DNA of 64,000 nt from Lachnospiraceae bacterium UBA938 (GTDB lineage Bacteria > Bacillota > Clostridia > Lachnospirales > Lachnospiraceae): positions 1 through 64,000 of the forward strand of contig DBDG01000070.1 in assembly GCA_002293475.1 (NCBI GenBank), written 5' to 3'. The position numbers were made by a program, and so were the translations under genes. Of this stretch, positions 23,203-32,172 are shown piece by piece. Within the stretch, counting starts at the first letter, position 1. Every line of letters begins with the position of its first letter. The notes below the pieces were generated by a model. It did no database searches and was not told the DNA's origin. It saw only the letters and a program-made list of their open reading frames with translations.

Positions 23203-23868
23203 TTAGAGTTTTATGGCCACTTCCCCCTGGCATTTATAAATACTGTCGGCCGGAACAAACCCCCGCACCGCTGAAAGCGGATAAATAATCGTTCTTGGCC
23301 CAATCACCGTCCCGGGATTCAAGACACTGTTACACCCGACTTCCACGCCGTCACCGATCATTGCGCCGCATTTCTTTAGCCCGGTCTCCACACACTCCCC
23401 GCCCAGCTTAATCTTCACTAAACTACTGTCGCTTTTCACATTTGACGTAATCGCCCCTGCCCCCATATGCGCCCGAAAGCCTAATATGCTGTCCCCTATA
23501 TAATTAAAATGCGGTACCTGGACCCGATTAAAAAGAATCACGTTCTTCAGTTCCGTAGAATTCCCCACCACAGCCTTCTTCCCGACAATCGCCGCTCCCC
23601 TGATAAAAGCGCAGTGGCGTATTTCCGCCTCTTCATCAATAATAGCCGGCCCGTTAATAAACGCCGATGAAGCCACCTTAGCCGATCTGGCAATCCATAC
23701 ATCAGGCGCCGCCTTCGTAAACCGTTCCGGGTCTAGCATATTTCCCAGTTCCCGAATATACTCTTTGATCTTCCCTAGTATCTGCCAAGGATATTCCTCC
23801 GTTTCCAGAAGCGCACCAGCTATCGTTTCATCCCGATCATACAGACTGACAATCTTTAAATCTTCCAT
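23203..23868 (-). CDS. Left-handed beta-helix (GlmU/UDP-GlcNAc pyrophosphorylase-like) protein
   Basis: A 221-aa protein whose residues about 55-205 show hexapeptide repeats of the left-handed beta-helix fold (VWIARSAKVASSAFINGPAI, divided by AEIRHCAFIRGAAIVGKKA; later GAMIGDGVEVGCNSVLNPGT). It resembles the C-terminal acetyltransferase half of GlmU and sugar-nucleotidyltransferase-associated domains, but has no N-terminal nucleotidyltransferase domain. Activity, if any, may be acyl transfer to a sugar nucleotide. It lies 25 bp after topB, in the minus-strand run. Confidence 0.78.
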   Translation of the reverse strand: MEDLKIVSLYDRDETIAGALLETEEYPWQILGKIKEYIRELGNMLDPERFTKAAPDVWIARSAKVASSAFINGPAIIDEEAEIRHCAFIRGAAIVGKKAVVGNSTELKNVILFNRVQVPHFNYIGDSILGFRAHMGAGAITSNVKSDSSLVKIKLGGECVETGLKKCGAMIGDGVEVGCNSVLNPGTVIGPRTIIYPLSAVRGFVPADSIYKCQGEVAIKL

Positions 23869-23893
23869 GAATCCTCGAATCCTCCACTATTAA

Positions 23894-25942
23894 CTACTTC
23901 TTCCTGTACCCGGCGGCGGCCGCCTCAAAAAACCGGTACATATCCCCCTGGTTCCCCGCCTGCTTAACCTGATCGGTCCGCCGCGATATAAAATCGCTCA
24001 ATTTCCGCATATATTCCGCCTCAGATATTGCCCCCTCAGCGACCATCGTCAGCCCTTTCTCCCAGCTCGCTGTAAGCGCCGGATCTAACAGCGCCCTGAT
24101 CGAATTGTTCACTATATCAAAAATCATCTCGCCCATCAGCGTCGGCGCAATGATCTGGGTCTTCTTATTCAGGGAAAGATATTTAATCGTCACCAGCTTC
24201 TTTAATATCTCCGCCCTGGTCGCCGAAGTACCGATTCCGCTTCCCTTGATCTGTGCCCTTAGCTCCTCATCCTCAATAAACTGGCCGGCATTTTCCATCG
24301 TCAGTATCATACTGCCCGAATTATACCGCTTGGGAGGGCTGGTCTCCCCCTCCTTTATTTCCAGCTTCCTGACTTCCAGCTCCCTGCCCTTTTTCAGTGC
24401 CGACAATGTCTTCCAAAACTCTGTGTCACTACCGACATCAATATCTTCCGGCTTATCTGTGCTGCTATTATTCTCTTTATCCCCATCTGATGCCGGCGCG
24501 GTTTTTTCCGTTTTCTTCCTGCCATAAGAATGGCTGGCCACCTTGAGATAGCCTTCCTCCGCAAGCACCTTAAAGCTCATAAAAAACTTTTCGCCTTTGC
24601 CGTCCAGCGTCAGGCTGACTTTCTGGTAAACCGCCGCCGGATAGAAGATGCTGAGGAACCGCCTGACGATGATCTCATAGACACCCGCTGCCGCCGGGGA
24701 CAGACCGCTAAGATTATTGAGCCCTTGACCGGTCGGTATGATCGCATAATGGTCGGTGATCTGTTTGTCGTTTACATAACGGCTTTTCATAAGGCCACGG
24801 TACAGCTCTTTATTAAGCACTTCCGCCGCATAGCTGCCACAAGGAGCATAAGCGGCCAGCCCCCGGATATTGCCGGCTATTTCCTTGCTTACTGCCGTTG
24901 ACAGTACGCGGGCATCGGTCCTAGGATAGGTGGTCAGCTTCTTTTCATAAAGCTCTTGGACGATCCGCAGGGTTTCATCCGGGCTTAACCGGAAAAAACG
25001 GGAACAGTCATTCTGCAGCTCGGCCAGATTGTAAAGCAGGGGCGGGGTCTTTACCTCTTTTTTATTTTCTGTCCGCGCAACGATAAGCGTCATCGGTTCC
25101 GGCTGCGACAGATAAGTAATCAGTTCCTGGGCCGTGGCTTCCGCTTTAAATCCGTTTTCTTTATATAGCAACGGGGAATTAAAATAGCGGGTATTTGCTA
25201 CGGCCTTCCATTCCGCTTCACAGTCACGGCCGCCTATTTCCGTCTGGGCAATCACCCGGTAAAAAGGCGTCTTGACAAAGCTCCTGATTTCCCGTTCGCG
25301 CTTTACTGCCATTCCGAGGACACAGGTCATCACGCGGCCCACGGAGACGACGGCCTTTTCCAGTTTCAGATAGGATTTCACCGAATCACCGTATTTAAGC
25401 GTAAGCACCCGGGAAAAATTGATCCCCATCAGATAATCCTCTTTGGCTCGCAGATACGCGGCTGAACCCAGATTGTCATATTCCGAGAGGTTCTTCGCCT
25501 CCCTGATGCCGCGCAGGATCTCCGCTTCGGTCTGGGAATCGATCCAGACCCGGCGGCGTTCCTTGCCGGTAAGCCCGGCCTGACGCTCCACCAGCCGGTA
25601 GATGTACTCACCTTCCCGTCCGGAATCCGTGCACACATAAATAATGTCAACATCCTTACGGTGCAGGAGGGTGCTGACCACCTTGAACTGTTTCTTGACA
25701 TTTTCTATTACTTCATATTGAAATTCCTGCGGAATAAAGGGAAGTGTACTTAAAGACCAGCGTTTGTATTTCACATCATATGCATCGGGATAGCTCATGG
25801 TCACCAGATGGCCGACACACCAGGTTATGATGGCCGCATCCGCCTCCATGTACCCGTCCTTATTAATGGTTTGTAATTTGAGCGCCTTGGCAAATTCTCT
25901 GGCGACGCTCGGTTTTTCCGCAATATACAGGCTCTTTCCCAT
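23894..25942 (-). CDS. topB: DNA topoisomerase III
   Basis: Type IA topoisomerase that passes single strands and helps to decatenate DNA. The 682-aa length is typical of the Firmicutes enzyme. The N-terminal Toprim domain begins KSLYIAEKPSVAREFAKAL, with acidic DSGREGE near residue 105. The active-site Tyr lies in LTTYPRTDARVLS (about residue 340). The C-terminal domain is followed by a short tail without zinc fingers. A Lys/Asp/Ser-rich insert (near residues 475-500) is a likely linker. It lies 26 bp after the ATPase gene and 25 bp before the beta-helix gene. It is not a plasmid-type copy by context. Confidence 0.95.
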   Translation of the reverse strand: MGKSLYIAEKPSVAREFAKALKLQTINKDGYMEADAAIITWCVGHLVTMSYPDAYDVKYKRWSLSTLPFIPQEFQYEVIENVKKQFKVVSTLLHRKDVDIIYVCTDSGREGEYIYRLVERQAGLTGKERRRVWIDSQTEAEILRGIREAKNLSEYDNLGSAAYLRAKEDYLMGINFSRVLTLKYGDSVKSYLKLEKAVVSVGRVMTCVLGMAVKREREIRSFVKTPFYRVIAQTEIGGRDCEAEWKAVANTRYFNSPLLYKENGFKAEATAQELITYLSQPEPMTLIVARTENKKEVKTPPLLYNLAELQNDCSRFFRLSPDETLRIVQELYEKKLTTYPRTDARVLSTAVSKEIAGNIRGLAAYAPCGSYAAEVLNKELYRGLMKSRYVNDKQITDHYAIIPTGQGLNNLSGLSPAAAGVYEIIVRRFLSIFYPAAVYQKVSLTLDGKGEKFFMSFKVLAEEGYLKVASHSYGRKKTEKTAPASDGDKENNSSTDKPEDIDVGSDTEFWKTLSALKKGRELEVRKLEIKEGETSPPKRYNSGSMILTMENAGQFIEDEELRAQIKGSGIGTSATRAEILKKLVTIKYLSLNKKTQIIAPTLMGEMIFDIVNNSIRALLDPALTASWEKGLTMVAEGAISEAEYMRKLSDFISRRTDQVKQAGNQGDMYRFFEAAAAGYRKK

Positions 25943-25968
25943 TCTTTTTCATCCTATCCGATATATCC

Positions 25969-27333
25969 CTAAAATTCATCCACGCCGATCAGCTTGATAT
26001 TGGCCTTTACCTTGGCCTCAAGATTAAGTTTTTCATCAAATCGGCCGATGGAAAACAGATATATATGATTCGGCTTCAGCTTGGCCTTGCCGGTGCTAAA
26101 AAGCAGCCATTCATAATCCTCATATGTCATCATGGGTTTTTCCCAGTTACAAAGGCCGATCAGGGTATTGGCGTTGTCGTCCTGCGCCACGATATCAATG
26201 GTTCCGGTTTTGCCGACCCATTCCCCGCTCTGCTCATATAAAAACGGCAAACGGTTCCGCTTGTTCCACTGCTCTAATTTCTGGGTGCACACCATCCGGA
26301 AATAATCCGCGACATAGCTTTTAAAGGTAGGAGCAATGTAACGGGTGTAGTACTCTGTTACGCTTAAGCTGTTCAACGCACTGATATGGGGATAAAAATA
26401 GGTGAAGTAAAAATCAACGTAATGGTTGCTGATCCGGTAAACTCCCTTCTGAACGTTTTCCTTTCCTTCGGCATCGTAGGAAAAGACCTTCTCCACCAGT
26501 TCCAGTTCCATCAGGTTTTTCAGGTAGACGCTGATCTTGGCCCGCGAAAACTCCGTATGCAGGTAAAGGTCGTTGAGTTTATGGCTGCCCTCGGCGATGG
26601 CCGCCAGAATGGTATTATAGACGCCGGTTTCCCGTAATTCTTCCGCAACTATGCGCTCTCCGTGCTTGTGTAAAAAGCACCGGGGAGACAGGATATTCCG
26701 GCATATGTTTTCCCGTATGCTTAGTTTATCGTCAAAATACTGCCACATCCCCGGGACGCCGCCCAAGATGGCATAGGCCTCGACACATTCTTCAAGCCGG
26801 AAGCCGGAAAAGTAATCGGACATTTCCTGAAAGCTAAGCTCCTTGATCTTCAAAAAACCGGACAGCTCATATGCCGCTTCCCCGATCTTCCCGACCATGC
26901 TGTTTTCCACCCAGCCGATCGAAGAACTGCACAGAATCACCATGAGCTGGCCGCTGTTCCACTGACTGTGGACAAAAGCAACCAGTTCCTTCATGAAGGA
27001 ACGGCTGTTTTTAACGATATAATGAAAATCATCGATGACAATCACTTTTTTAAATCTTCCGGTTTCGGTAACAGCCTCAAAAACATCCGTAAAAGCCGGA
27101 TACTTCTGTACCTTTTTCCCCTGCTTCCTCAGCTCTTTGCTCCACTGGTAAAGCTGTTCCCGCTCAGAACATGAACGGGCCCGGTAATAATAATATGGCT
27201 TGTCCTTTATAAACTCATTAATGACCGCCGTTTTACCGATGCCCTTCTGACCATAGATGACAATGGTCTGGCTTCCCTCGCGGTCATAATAAGCATTCAA
27301 ATATTTCACTTCTGAAGTACGCCCAATTATCAT
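25969..27333 (-). CDS. AAA/STAND-type ATPase with DUF234-like C-terminus
   Basis: A 454-aa cytosolic P-loop protein. Walker A is GQKGIGKT (about residue 25) and Walker B is VIVIDDFHYI (about 105). A sensor-like SSS motif and a helical region follow. A winged-helix region comes next (about 265-320; LHTEFSRAKISVYLKNLMEL), and a C-terminal domain contains IDIVAQDD and an LFSIGRF strand that resembles the nuclease-like domain paired with archaeal-type ATPases (DUF234). I chose ATG 27333 (GGAGA 8 nt upstream) over 27381. It sits between a c-di-GMP phosphodiesterase and topB. No partner toxin or substrate is apparent. Confidence 0.85.
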   Translation of the reverse strand: MIIGRTSEVKYLNAYYDREGSQTIVIYGQKGIGKTAVINEFIKDKPYYYYRARSCSEREQLYQWSKELRKQGKKVQKYPAFTDVFEAVTETGRFKKVIVIDDFHYIVKNSRSFMKELVAFVHSQWNSGQLMVILCSSSIGWVENSMVGKIGEAAYELSGFLKIKELSFQEMSDYFSGFRLEECVEAYAILGGVPGMWQYFDDKLSIRENICRNILSPRCFLHKHGERIVAEELRETGVYNTILAAIAEGSHKLNDLYLHTEFSRAKISVYLKNLMELELVEKVFSYDAEGKENVQKGVYRISNHYVDFYFTYFYPHISALNSLSVTEYYTRYIAPTFKSYVADYFRMVCTQKLEQWNKRNRLPFLYEQSGEWVGKTGTIDIVAQDDNANTLIGLCNWEKPMMTYEDYEWLLFSTGKAKLKPNHIYLFSIGRFDEKLNLEAKVKANIKLIGVDEF

Positions 27334-27367
27334 AATGTGTCTCCATGAAACAAAAATAAGGCAACTG

Positions 27368-29089
27368 TCACAGGCGCTCAAGCACCGTTTTCTCCAGATC
27401 CCCCGGCGGCATCGGACGCCCTAACAAATATCCTTGGATGCAGTCACAGCCGATCGACTTCAGGTATTCAAACTGTTCTTCGGTCTCAACGCCTTCCGCC
27501 ACCGTCTCAAATCCTAGTTTTTTTACCATATATATGATGGATTCGGTAATGATCCGGGTATTATTGTCCGTTATGACGGTATCAACAAAGCTCTTGTCAA
27601 TTTTCAGCGTATCAATGGGCAGGCCTTTCAGATAGGACAACGAAGAAAACCCGGTCCCGAAATCATCCAGCGAAATACGGATTCCGTACTCTCTCAGGAT
27701 ATGCAGCTTTTCCGTGATGTCGTTAAAATCATTGATCAGGACGCTTTCCGTGATTTCCAGCTCAATCTCCTTGGGATTCACGCCATATTTGGCGATGATG
27801 TTTATGACGGTATCGATAAAGTCTTTTCTGGCATACTGGATCGCGGAAATATTTAAGGACAATATCATATTATGCCGGTAGCTTTTTTTCCATATGGAAT
27901 ATATGCGGATGCTTTCTTCGATTACCCAGGTACCGATCGGGATGATCGCGCCGTTCTTTTCCGCAATCGGGATAAATGTCATCGGGCTGATCATCTTCCC
28001 GTCATAATCGCGCCAGCGTATCAGGGTTTCCATACCCCGCAGCTTTTTACCATTGATGGTATACTGGGGCTGAAAATGAAGCATGAAGTTCTGATTAAAG
28101 ACAGCTTCCTTTAACTTGTTTTCTATTGCCACGTTATTAAGAAACTCCTGCAATATCGGTGCGTCAAAATATTGTATTGACCCGCTGCCGTTTGATTTGG
28201 CCTTGAACATGACGATTTCAGCACAGTTGATCAGCTCTAGGGTCGTCCGCGCGGCTTCAGGGTATTCCGCCACCCCGACGCTGACCGATATCGTCACTTC
28301 CTGGCCGGTGCTGAGAGAAAACGGCAAGCGCAGCCGCTCCTGGAGCGCCTTATAGATCGCTTCCACGCTGCGCTTCCCCATCGGATTATAGATGGCAATA
28401 CAGTAAATATCCCCATTGAAGTGCGACACCAGGACATGCTCGCTCTTAAACTCGCTCAGGAACTGCCCGAACTGCTGCATGATCTCATCACCGATGATAA
28501 TCCCCATGCTGTCATTTACCTTCCGGAAATCATCAATATCAACAAACATAACCGATATAATATCGTTCGCCGCTTCGGCCTTCCGGAGAAAGTCGCCCAG
28601 CAGACGGACAAAGTAATTACGGTTGTAAAGCCCGGTCAGAATGTCGTAGTAGGCCATATAGGTCAGCTCATCGTTTTGATTCTTCAGTTTGGTTATATTC
28701 TTAAAGCGCAGCACTTTTTCCGCTGGGGTGCCAAAATCATCATAGATGACGGCGGCCTCACACTCTACCCAGATATGGGAACCACGGAGCTTAATGATGG
28801 CACTGTCCCGTTTCAGGCCAATGTTTTCCAGATCCAGCAAATCGTGGAGTGCGCTTACATAGTTTTCTTCCACATAGTTAAACAGAAGTATGATATCTTT
28901 GGCATCGCTGATCGTAAAATCAAAATAAAAACTCCAGTTGCCGGCTGTACGGACGCTTTTTTCTTGAAGATCCTGATAAATAAACGCGCTATTGGATGTA
29001 TTGCAGATCCGGCGGTACATTTTCTCATCATTGGACAGCTTTTGATTGATTGCATTCAGCAAATCTACTTGATAGCGTAATTCGTCCAT
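27368..29089 (-). CDS. PAS-GGDEF-EAL protein, probable c-di-GMP phosphodiesterase
   Basis: A 573-aa protein with a PAS-like N-terminus (about 1-130), a GGDEF-type domain (about 145-300) and an EAL domain (about 315-565). The GGDEF site reads FNGDIY, so cyclase activity is probably lost. The EAL site keeps ETL, the ITES glutamate, DDFGTGFSSLSYLKG, LKIDKSF, AEGVET and IQGY, so phosphodiesterase activity is expected. I chose ATG 29089 (GGGGG about 6 nt upstream) over 29122. It lies in the same strand and run as asd and argH, which has no obvious functional logic. Confidence 0.88.
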   Translation of the reverse strand: MDELRYQVDLLNAINQKLSNDEKMYRRICNTSNSAFIYQDLQEKSVRTAGNWSFYFDFTISDAKDIILLFNYVEENYVSALHDLLDLENIGLKRDSAIIKLRGSHIWVECEAAVIYDDFGTPAEKVLRFKNITKLKNQNDELTYMAYYDILTGLYNRNYFVRLLGDFLRKAEAANDIISVMFVDIDDFRKVNDSMGIIIGDEIMQQFGQFLSEFKSEHVLVSHFNGDIYCIAIYNPMGKRSVEAIYKALQERLRLPFSLSTGQEVTISVSVGVAEYPEAARTTLELINCAEIVMFKAKSNGSGSIQYFDAPILQEFLNNVAIENKLKEAVFNQNFMLHFQPQYTINGKKLRGMETLIRWRDYDGKMISPMTFIPIAEKNGAIIPIGTWVIEESIRIYSIWKKSYRHNMILSLNISAIQYARKDFIDTVINIIAKYGVNPKEIELEITESVLINDFNDITEKLHILREYGIRISLDDFGTGFSSLSYLKGLPIDTLKIDKSFVDTVITDNNTRIITESIIYMVKKLGFETVAEGVETEEQFEYLKSIGCDCIQGYLLGRPMPPGDLEKTVLERL

Positions 29090-29133
29090 ATTTACCCCCC
29101 ATCCCCCATAAAACTGACACAAAATCCAACAGT

Positions 29134-30225
29134 TTACCGAAGCCTGGCTTTAATATAGCCTTGCGCTTTTAACAGTTCGGCACTGAGAACGCCGCCGCCG
29201 GCCGCCCCGCGCACCGTGTTATGGGACAGGCCGATGAATTTGAAATCATACAGGGAGTCTTCCCGGATCCGTCCGACCGTAATGCCCATGCCGTTTTCGT
29301 AGTCAACGTCCAGCTTTACCTGAGGACGGTTTTCTTCTTCAAAATACCGGATAAACTGCTGCGGGGCACTGGGTAGATTCAGCCGCTGCGGTTCGCCCTG
29401 GAAGTTCTTAAGCTTGTCGATCAATTGTTCTAGAGTGGGCTTGTTCTTAAAGTTAACAAAAACAGCCGCCATGTGTCCGTTCAAGACCGGCACCCGGATG
29501 CACTGGCAGGTGATGGCCGGAGCCACGGCCGGCTCAATGACGCCGTTCTTGACTTCGCCCCAGATGCGTAAGGGCTCTTTTTCACTTTTCTCTTCTTCAC
29601 CGCCGATATAGGGAATCACGTTTTCCACCATTTCCGGCCAGTCTTTAAAGGTCTTACCGGCACCGGAGATAGCCTGGTAGGTAGTAACGACGACCTCCGT
29701 CGGCTCGAATTCCTGCCATGCGGATAAAACCGGCGTGTAGCTTTGGATGGAGCAGTTGGGCTTTACCGCAATGAAACCGTTTTTCGTCCCCAGTCTCTTT
29801 TGCTGAGACGCGATCACCTGCATATGTCCGGGGTTTATTTCCGGTATGAGCATGGGCACATCAGGCGTCCACCGGTGCGCCGAATTATTGGAGACTACCG
29901 GCACTTCCGCCCGGGCATAAGCCTCTTCGATCTTTTTGATCTCATCTTTGCTCATGTCCACGGCACTGAATACAAAATCAACGCCGGCGGCTACTTGCTC
30001 TACGTCATTGACGTTCATGACGACAAGGTCTTTGACGGCTTCCGGCATCGGCACCGGCATTTTCCAGCGCTCCCCCACGGCAGCTTCATAGGTCTGGCCG
30101 GCTGATCGGGGACTGGCGGCAATCACGGCCACTTCAAACCAAGGGTGATTTTCCAGCAAGGTGATGAAGCGTTGTCCCACCATACCGGTTCCTCCTAATA
30201 TTCCTGCCTTTAACTTGTCACTCAT
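29134..30225 (-). CDS. asd: Aspartate-semialdehyde dehydrogenase (archaeal/fungal type)
   Basis: Reduces L-aspartyl phosphate to the semialdehyde for lysine, threonine and methionine synthesis. The 363-aa protein has a Rossmann start LKAGILGGTGMVGQRFI, the catalytic Cys in PNCSIQSYTP (about residue 150), and the active-site His near the end. Its sequence pattern is that of the archaeal/fungal type rather than the E. coli type, and such forms occur in Clostridia. I chose ATG 30225 because AAGGAGAC is 8 nt upstream; the argH stop TGA shares its last base with this ATG, indicating translational coupling. Confidence 0.95.
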   Translation of the reverse strand: MSDKLKAGILGGTGMVGQRFITLLENHPWFEVAVIAASPRSAGQTYEAAVGERWKMPVPMPEAVKDLVVMNVNDVEQVAAGVDFVFSAVDMSKDEIKKIEEAYARAEVPVVSNNSAHRWTPDVPMLIPEINPGHMQVIASQQKRLGTKNGFIAVKPNCSIQSYTPVLSAWQEFEPTEVVVTTYQAISGAGKTFKDWPEMVENVIPYIGGEEEKSEKEPLRIWGEVKNGVIEPAVAPAITCQCIRVPVLNGHMAAVFVNFKNKPTLEQLIDKLKNFQGEPQRLNLPSAPQQFIRYFEEENRPQVKLDVDYENGMGITVGRIREDSLYDFKFIGLSHNTVRGAAGGGVLSAELLKAQGYIKARLR

Positions 30226-31676
30226 CACAGTATGTCTCCTTTGTTGTTATTATTATTTTCTTTGATCCAGTAGGTGGCCAGATACTTCTTATTGAGGGTT
30301 ATGGCTTCTGACATCGCCGCTTGGCCGGGAGCACCGAGCGTCAGCCGTTTTTCCACACAGGCCTTCAGGCTGACCGCCTCATAAATATCCTCTTCAAACA
30401 CGTCACTGATGGTTCGCAGTTCTTCTATGGAAAGTTCTTCTATGGAAATCTTTTTCGGGGATGTACCTGCGCTGCCGGTTTCCTTACTCAGACAGTATAG
30501 TACCAGCCGGCCGATGATGCTGTGAGCATCCCGGAAGGGAACGCCTTTATTGACCAGATAGTCGGCGGCATCGGTGGCATTGGTAAAACCGTTCATGGCA
30601 CTGGCTGCCATGGTGCCGGCGTTAAACTTCATGGTTTTAAGCATGCCGTTGAACAAGTACAGGCATTGCTTCACTGTGTCGATGGCATCAAAGGTGGCCT
30701 CTTTGTCTTCCTGCATATCTTTATTGTATGCCAGGGGAAGTCCTTTCATGGTGGTCAGGATGGCCAGTAAGGCGCCGTATACGCGGCCGGTCTTGCCGCG
30801 GATGAGTTCGGCGATGTCGGGGTTTTTCTTCTGGGGCATGATGCTGCTGCCGGTTGCGTAGGCATCATCAAGCTCGATAAAGCGGTATTCGTTGGAATTC
30901 CATAGGATGATTTCCTCACTGAAACGGCTCAGATGCATCATGACCGTCGCAAGGGCACTTAAAAACTCAATGATGTAATCACGGTCGGAGACCGCGTCCA
31001 TACTGTTGAGCGCCGGCCCCTCAAAACCCATCAGGGAGGCGGTATAGCTCCGGTCAAGCGGGTAGGTGGTCCCGGCAAAAGCACCGGAGCCTAAGGGGCA
31101 GTAATTCATCCGCCGGTAAATGTCATGCAGGCGGTCACTGTCCCGTTTGAACATTTCAAAGTAGGCACCCATATGATGGGCAACGGTGGTCGGCTGGGCT
31201 TTCTGTAAATGGGTAAAACCCGGCATATAAGTAGTGAGATGGTTTTCCATCAGATTCATTAGCGTTTCCAAAAGCTCGTAGATACCGCCGGCCGTTCTAA
31301 TGACTTCCTGACGGGTGTACAGCTTCATATCCAAGGCAACCTGATCGTTACGGCTCCGTCCCGTATGCAGTTTCTTGCCGGCCGCGCCGACCCGTTCCGT
31401 CAGAACCGTCTCCACAAAGCTATGGATGTCCTCATATTCATGGGTAATCGCCAGCCGGCCGCTTTGTACATCCTCACGGATGCCGACCAGACCCTTGACA
31501 ATGATATCCTTTTCCTCCTGAGACAGGATGCCTTGTTTTTCCAGCATCACGACATGGGCGATGCTGCCCTCGATATCCTGCTCAAATAACCGCTTGTCAA
31601 AAGGCAGGGAGGCATTGAACTCAAAAACCGCATCTTCTGTTTTTTTGGTAAAACGCCCGCCCCATAACTGTGCCAT
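30225..31676 (-). CDS. argH: Argininosuccinate lyase
   Basis: Cleaves argininosuccinate to arginine and fumarate. The 483-aa protein carries the fumarase-superfamily signature GSSIMPQKKNPD (about residue 280) and other family motifs (LHTGRSRNDQVALD, HLQKAQPTT). I chose ATG 31676: GGAGG lies 8 nt before it. An ATG at 31691 lies in the same frame but precedes the ribosome site. It is the first gene of a minus-strand run that continues with asd and probably further; argG is not adjacent. The promoter at 31710-31738 drives it. Confidence 0.97.
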   Translation of the reverse strand: MAQLWGGRFTKKTEDAVFEFNASLPFDKRLFEQDIEGSIAHVVMLEKQGILSQEEKDIIVKGLVGIREDVQSGRLAITHEYEDIHSFVETVLTERVGAAGKKLHTGRSRNDQVALDMKLYTRQEVIRTAGGIYELLETLMNLMENHLTTYMPGFTHLQKAQPTTVAHHMGAYFEMFKRDSDRLHDIYRRMNYCPLGSGAFAGTTYPLDRSYTASLMGFEGPALNSMDAVSDRDYIIEFLSALATVMMHLSRFSEEIILWNSNEYRFIELDDAYATGSSIMPQKKNPDIAELIRGKTGRVYGALLAILTTMKGLPLAYNKDMQEDKEATFDAIDTVKQCLYLFNGMLKTMKFNAGTMAASAMNGFTNATDAADYLVNKGVPFRDAHSIIGRLVLYCLSKETGSAGTSPKKISIEELSIEELRTISDVFEEDIYEAVSLKACVEKRLTLGAPGQAAMSEAITLNKKYLATYWIKENNNNNKGDIL

Positions 31677-31709
31677 GTAAGTATCCTCCATTTATTAAAT
31701 CTGAATTTG

Positions 31710-31738
31710 ATATTAGCACACTTCATGGTTCTTTTCAA
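31710..31738 (-). promoter_or_regulatory. Promoter of argH
   Basis: Minus strand: TTGAAA (31733-31738), 17-bp spacer, TAATAT (31710-31715). The predicted leader is about 25-30 nt. No ARG-box was recognised. Confidence 0.6.
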
Positions 31739-31875
31739 TCTTTTTTGGTAACAGAAATGGAAGAAATTCATAAAATGTTATTATATCTGACCATCTCTTT
31801 CCCTCATCCTGCCGGCATTTTAGCATGGCCGGTTCCGTTCGTTAAAACCCATCCAAATGTGCTGACACATCAGTG

Positions 31876-31919
31876 AAAGCGCCATGATCTTCGCTTCCCA
31901 GCAAAAATATGGCGCCTTT
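31876..31919. other. Inverted repeat between argH and the SPFH unit
   Basis: AAAGCGCCAT (31876-31885) pairs with ATGGCGC-C-TTT (31909-31919), with a long loop. It lies downstream of the small Arc-like gene on the minus strand, where it could end transcription of the SPFH unit, but the run after it is short (TTTCACTG) and the plus-strand side has more Ts (TTTGTTTT). It is a terminator candidate only. Confidence 0.35.
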
Positions 31920-31973
31920 GTTTTATATCATATCTCGTCTTGTCATTTCTGTATCATGTCTTACTATCTTCTA

Positions 31974-32153
31974 TCAGCTTTCCGGTTCCTGCGCGGCTCT
32001 TCCCTTTCTCTTCTTGACGCACTCTGTCAACAGATATTCTATCTGCCCGTTCAGGGACCGGAAATCGTCTTCCGCCCATGCGTTCAGTTCCCGCCAAAGT
32101 GATGTCGACAAACGCAGCGGCACTTGCTTTTTACCATTGTCTTTATTTTCCAA
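31974..32153 (-). CDS. Small Arc-type DNA-binding-like protein beside SPFH
   Basis: A 59-aa protein with the start codon TTG (32151-32153) and GAGGAG at 32161-32166, 7 nt away. The core KKQVPLRLSTSLWREL, followed by NAWAEDDFRSLNGQIEYLL and a Lys-rich tail, fits a ribbon-helix-helix (Arc-like) fold: one beta strand, then two helices. It starts 19 bp after the SPFH stop and is probably translated with it. Small Arc-like genes beside SPFH genes recur in Clostridia, often misannotated. A role as a partner or as an autoregulator is inferred. Confidence 0.75.
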   Translation of the reverse strand: MENKDNGKKQVPLRLSTSLWRELNAWAEDDFRSLNGQIEYLLTECVKKRKGRAAQEPES

Positions 32154-32172
32154 ATCTTATCTCCTCAATGGG

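Noticed and set aside
23894..27333. Integrative element signature from topB plus ATPase
   Set aside because: No relaxase, integrase or conjugation genes; flanks are housekeeping genes in one run.
31876..31919. Confident rho-independent terminator of the SPFH unit
   Set aside because: Long loop and only a short U-run on the strand that needs it.
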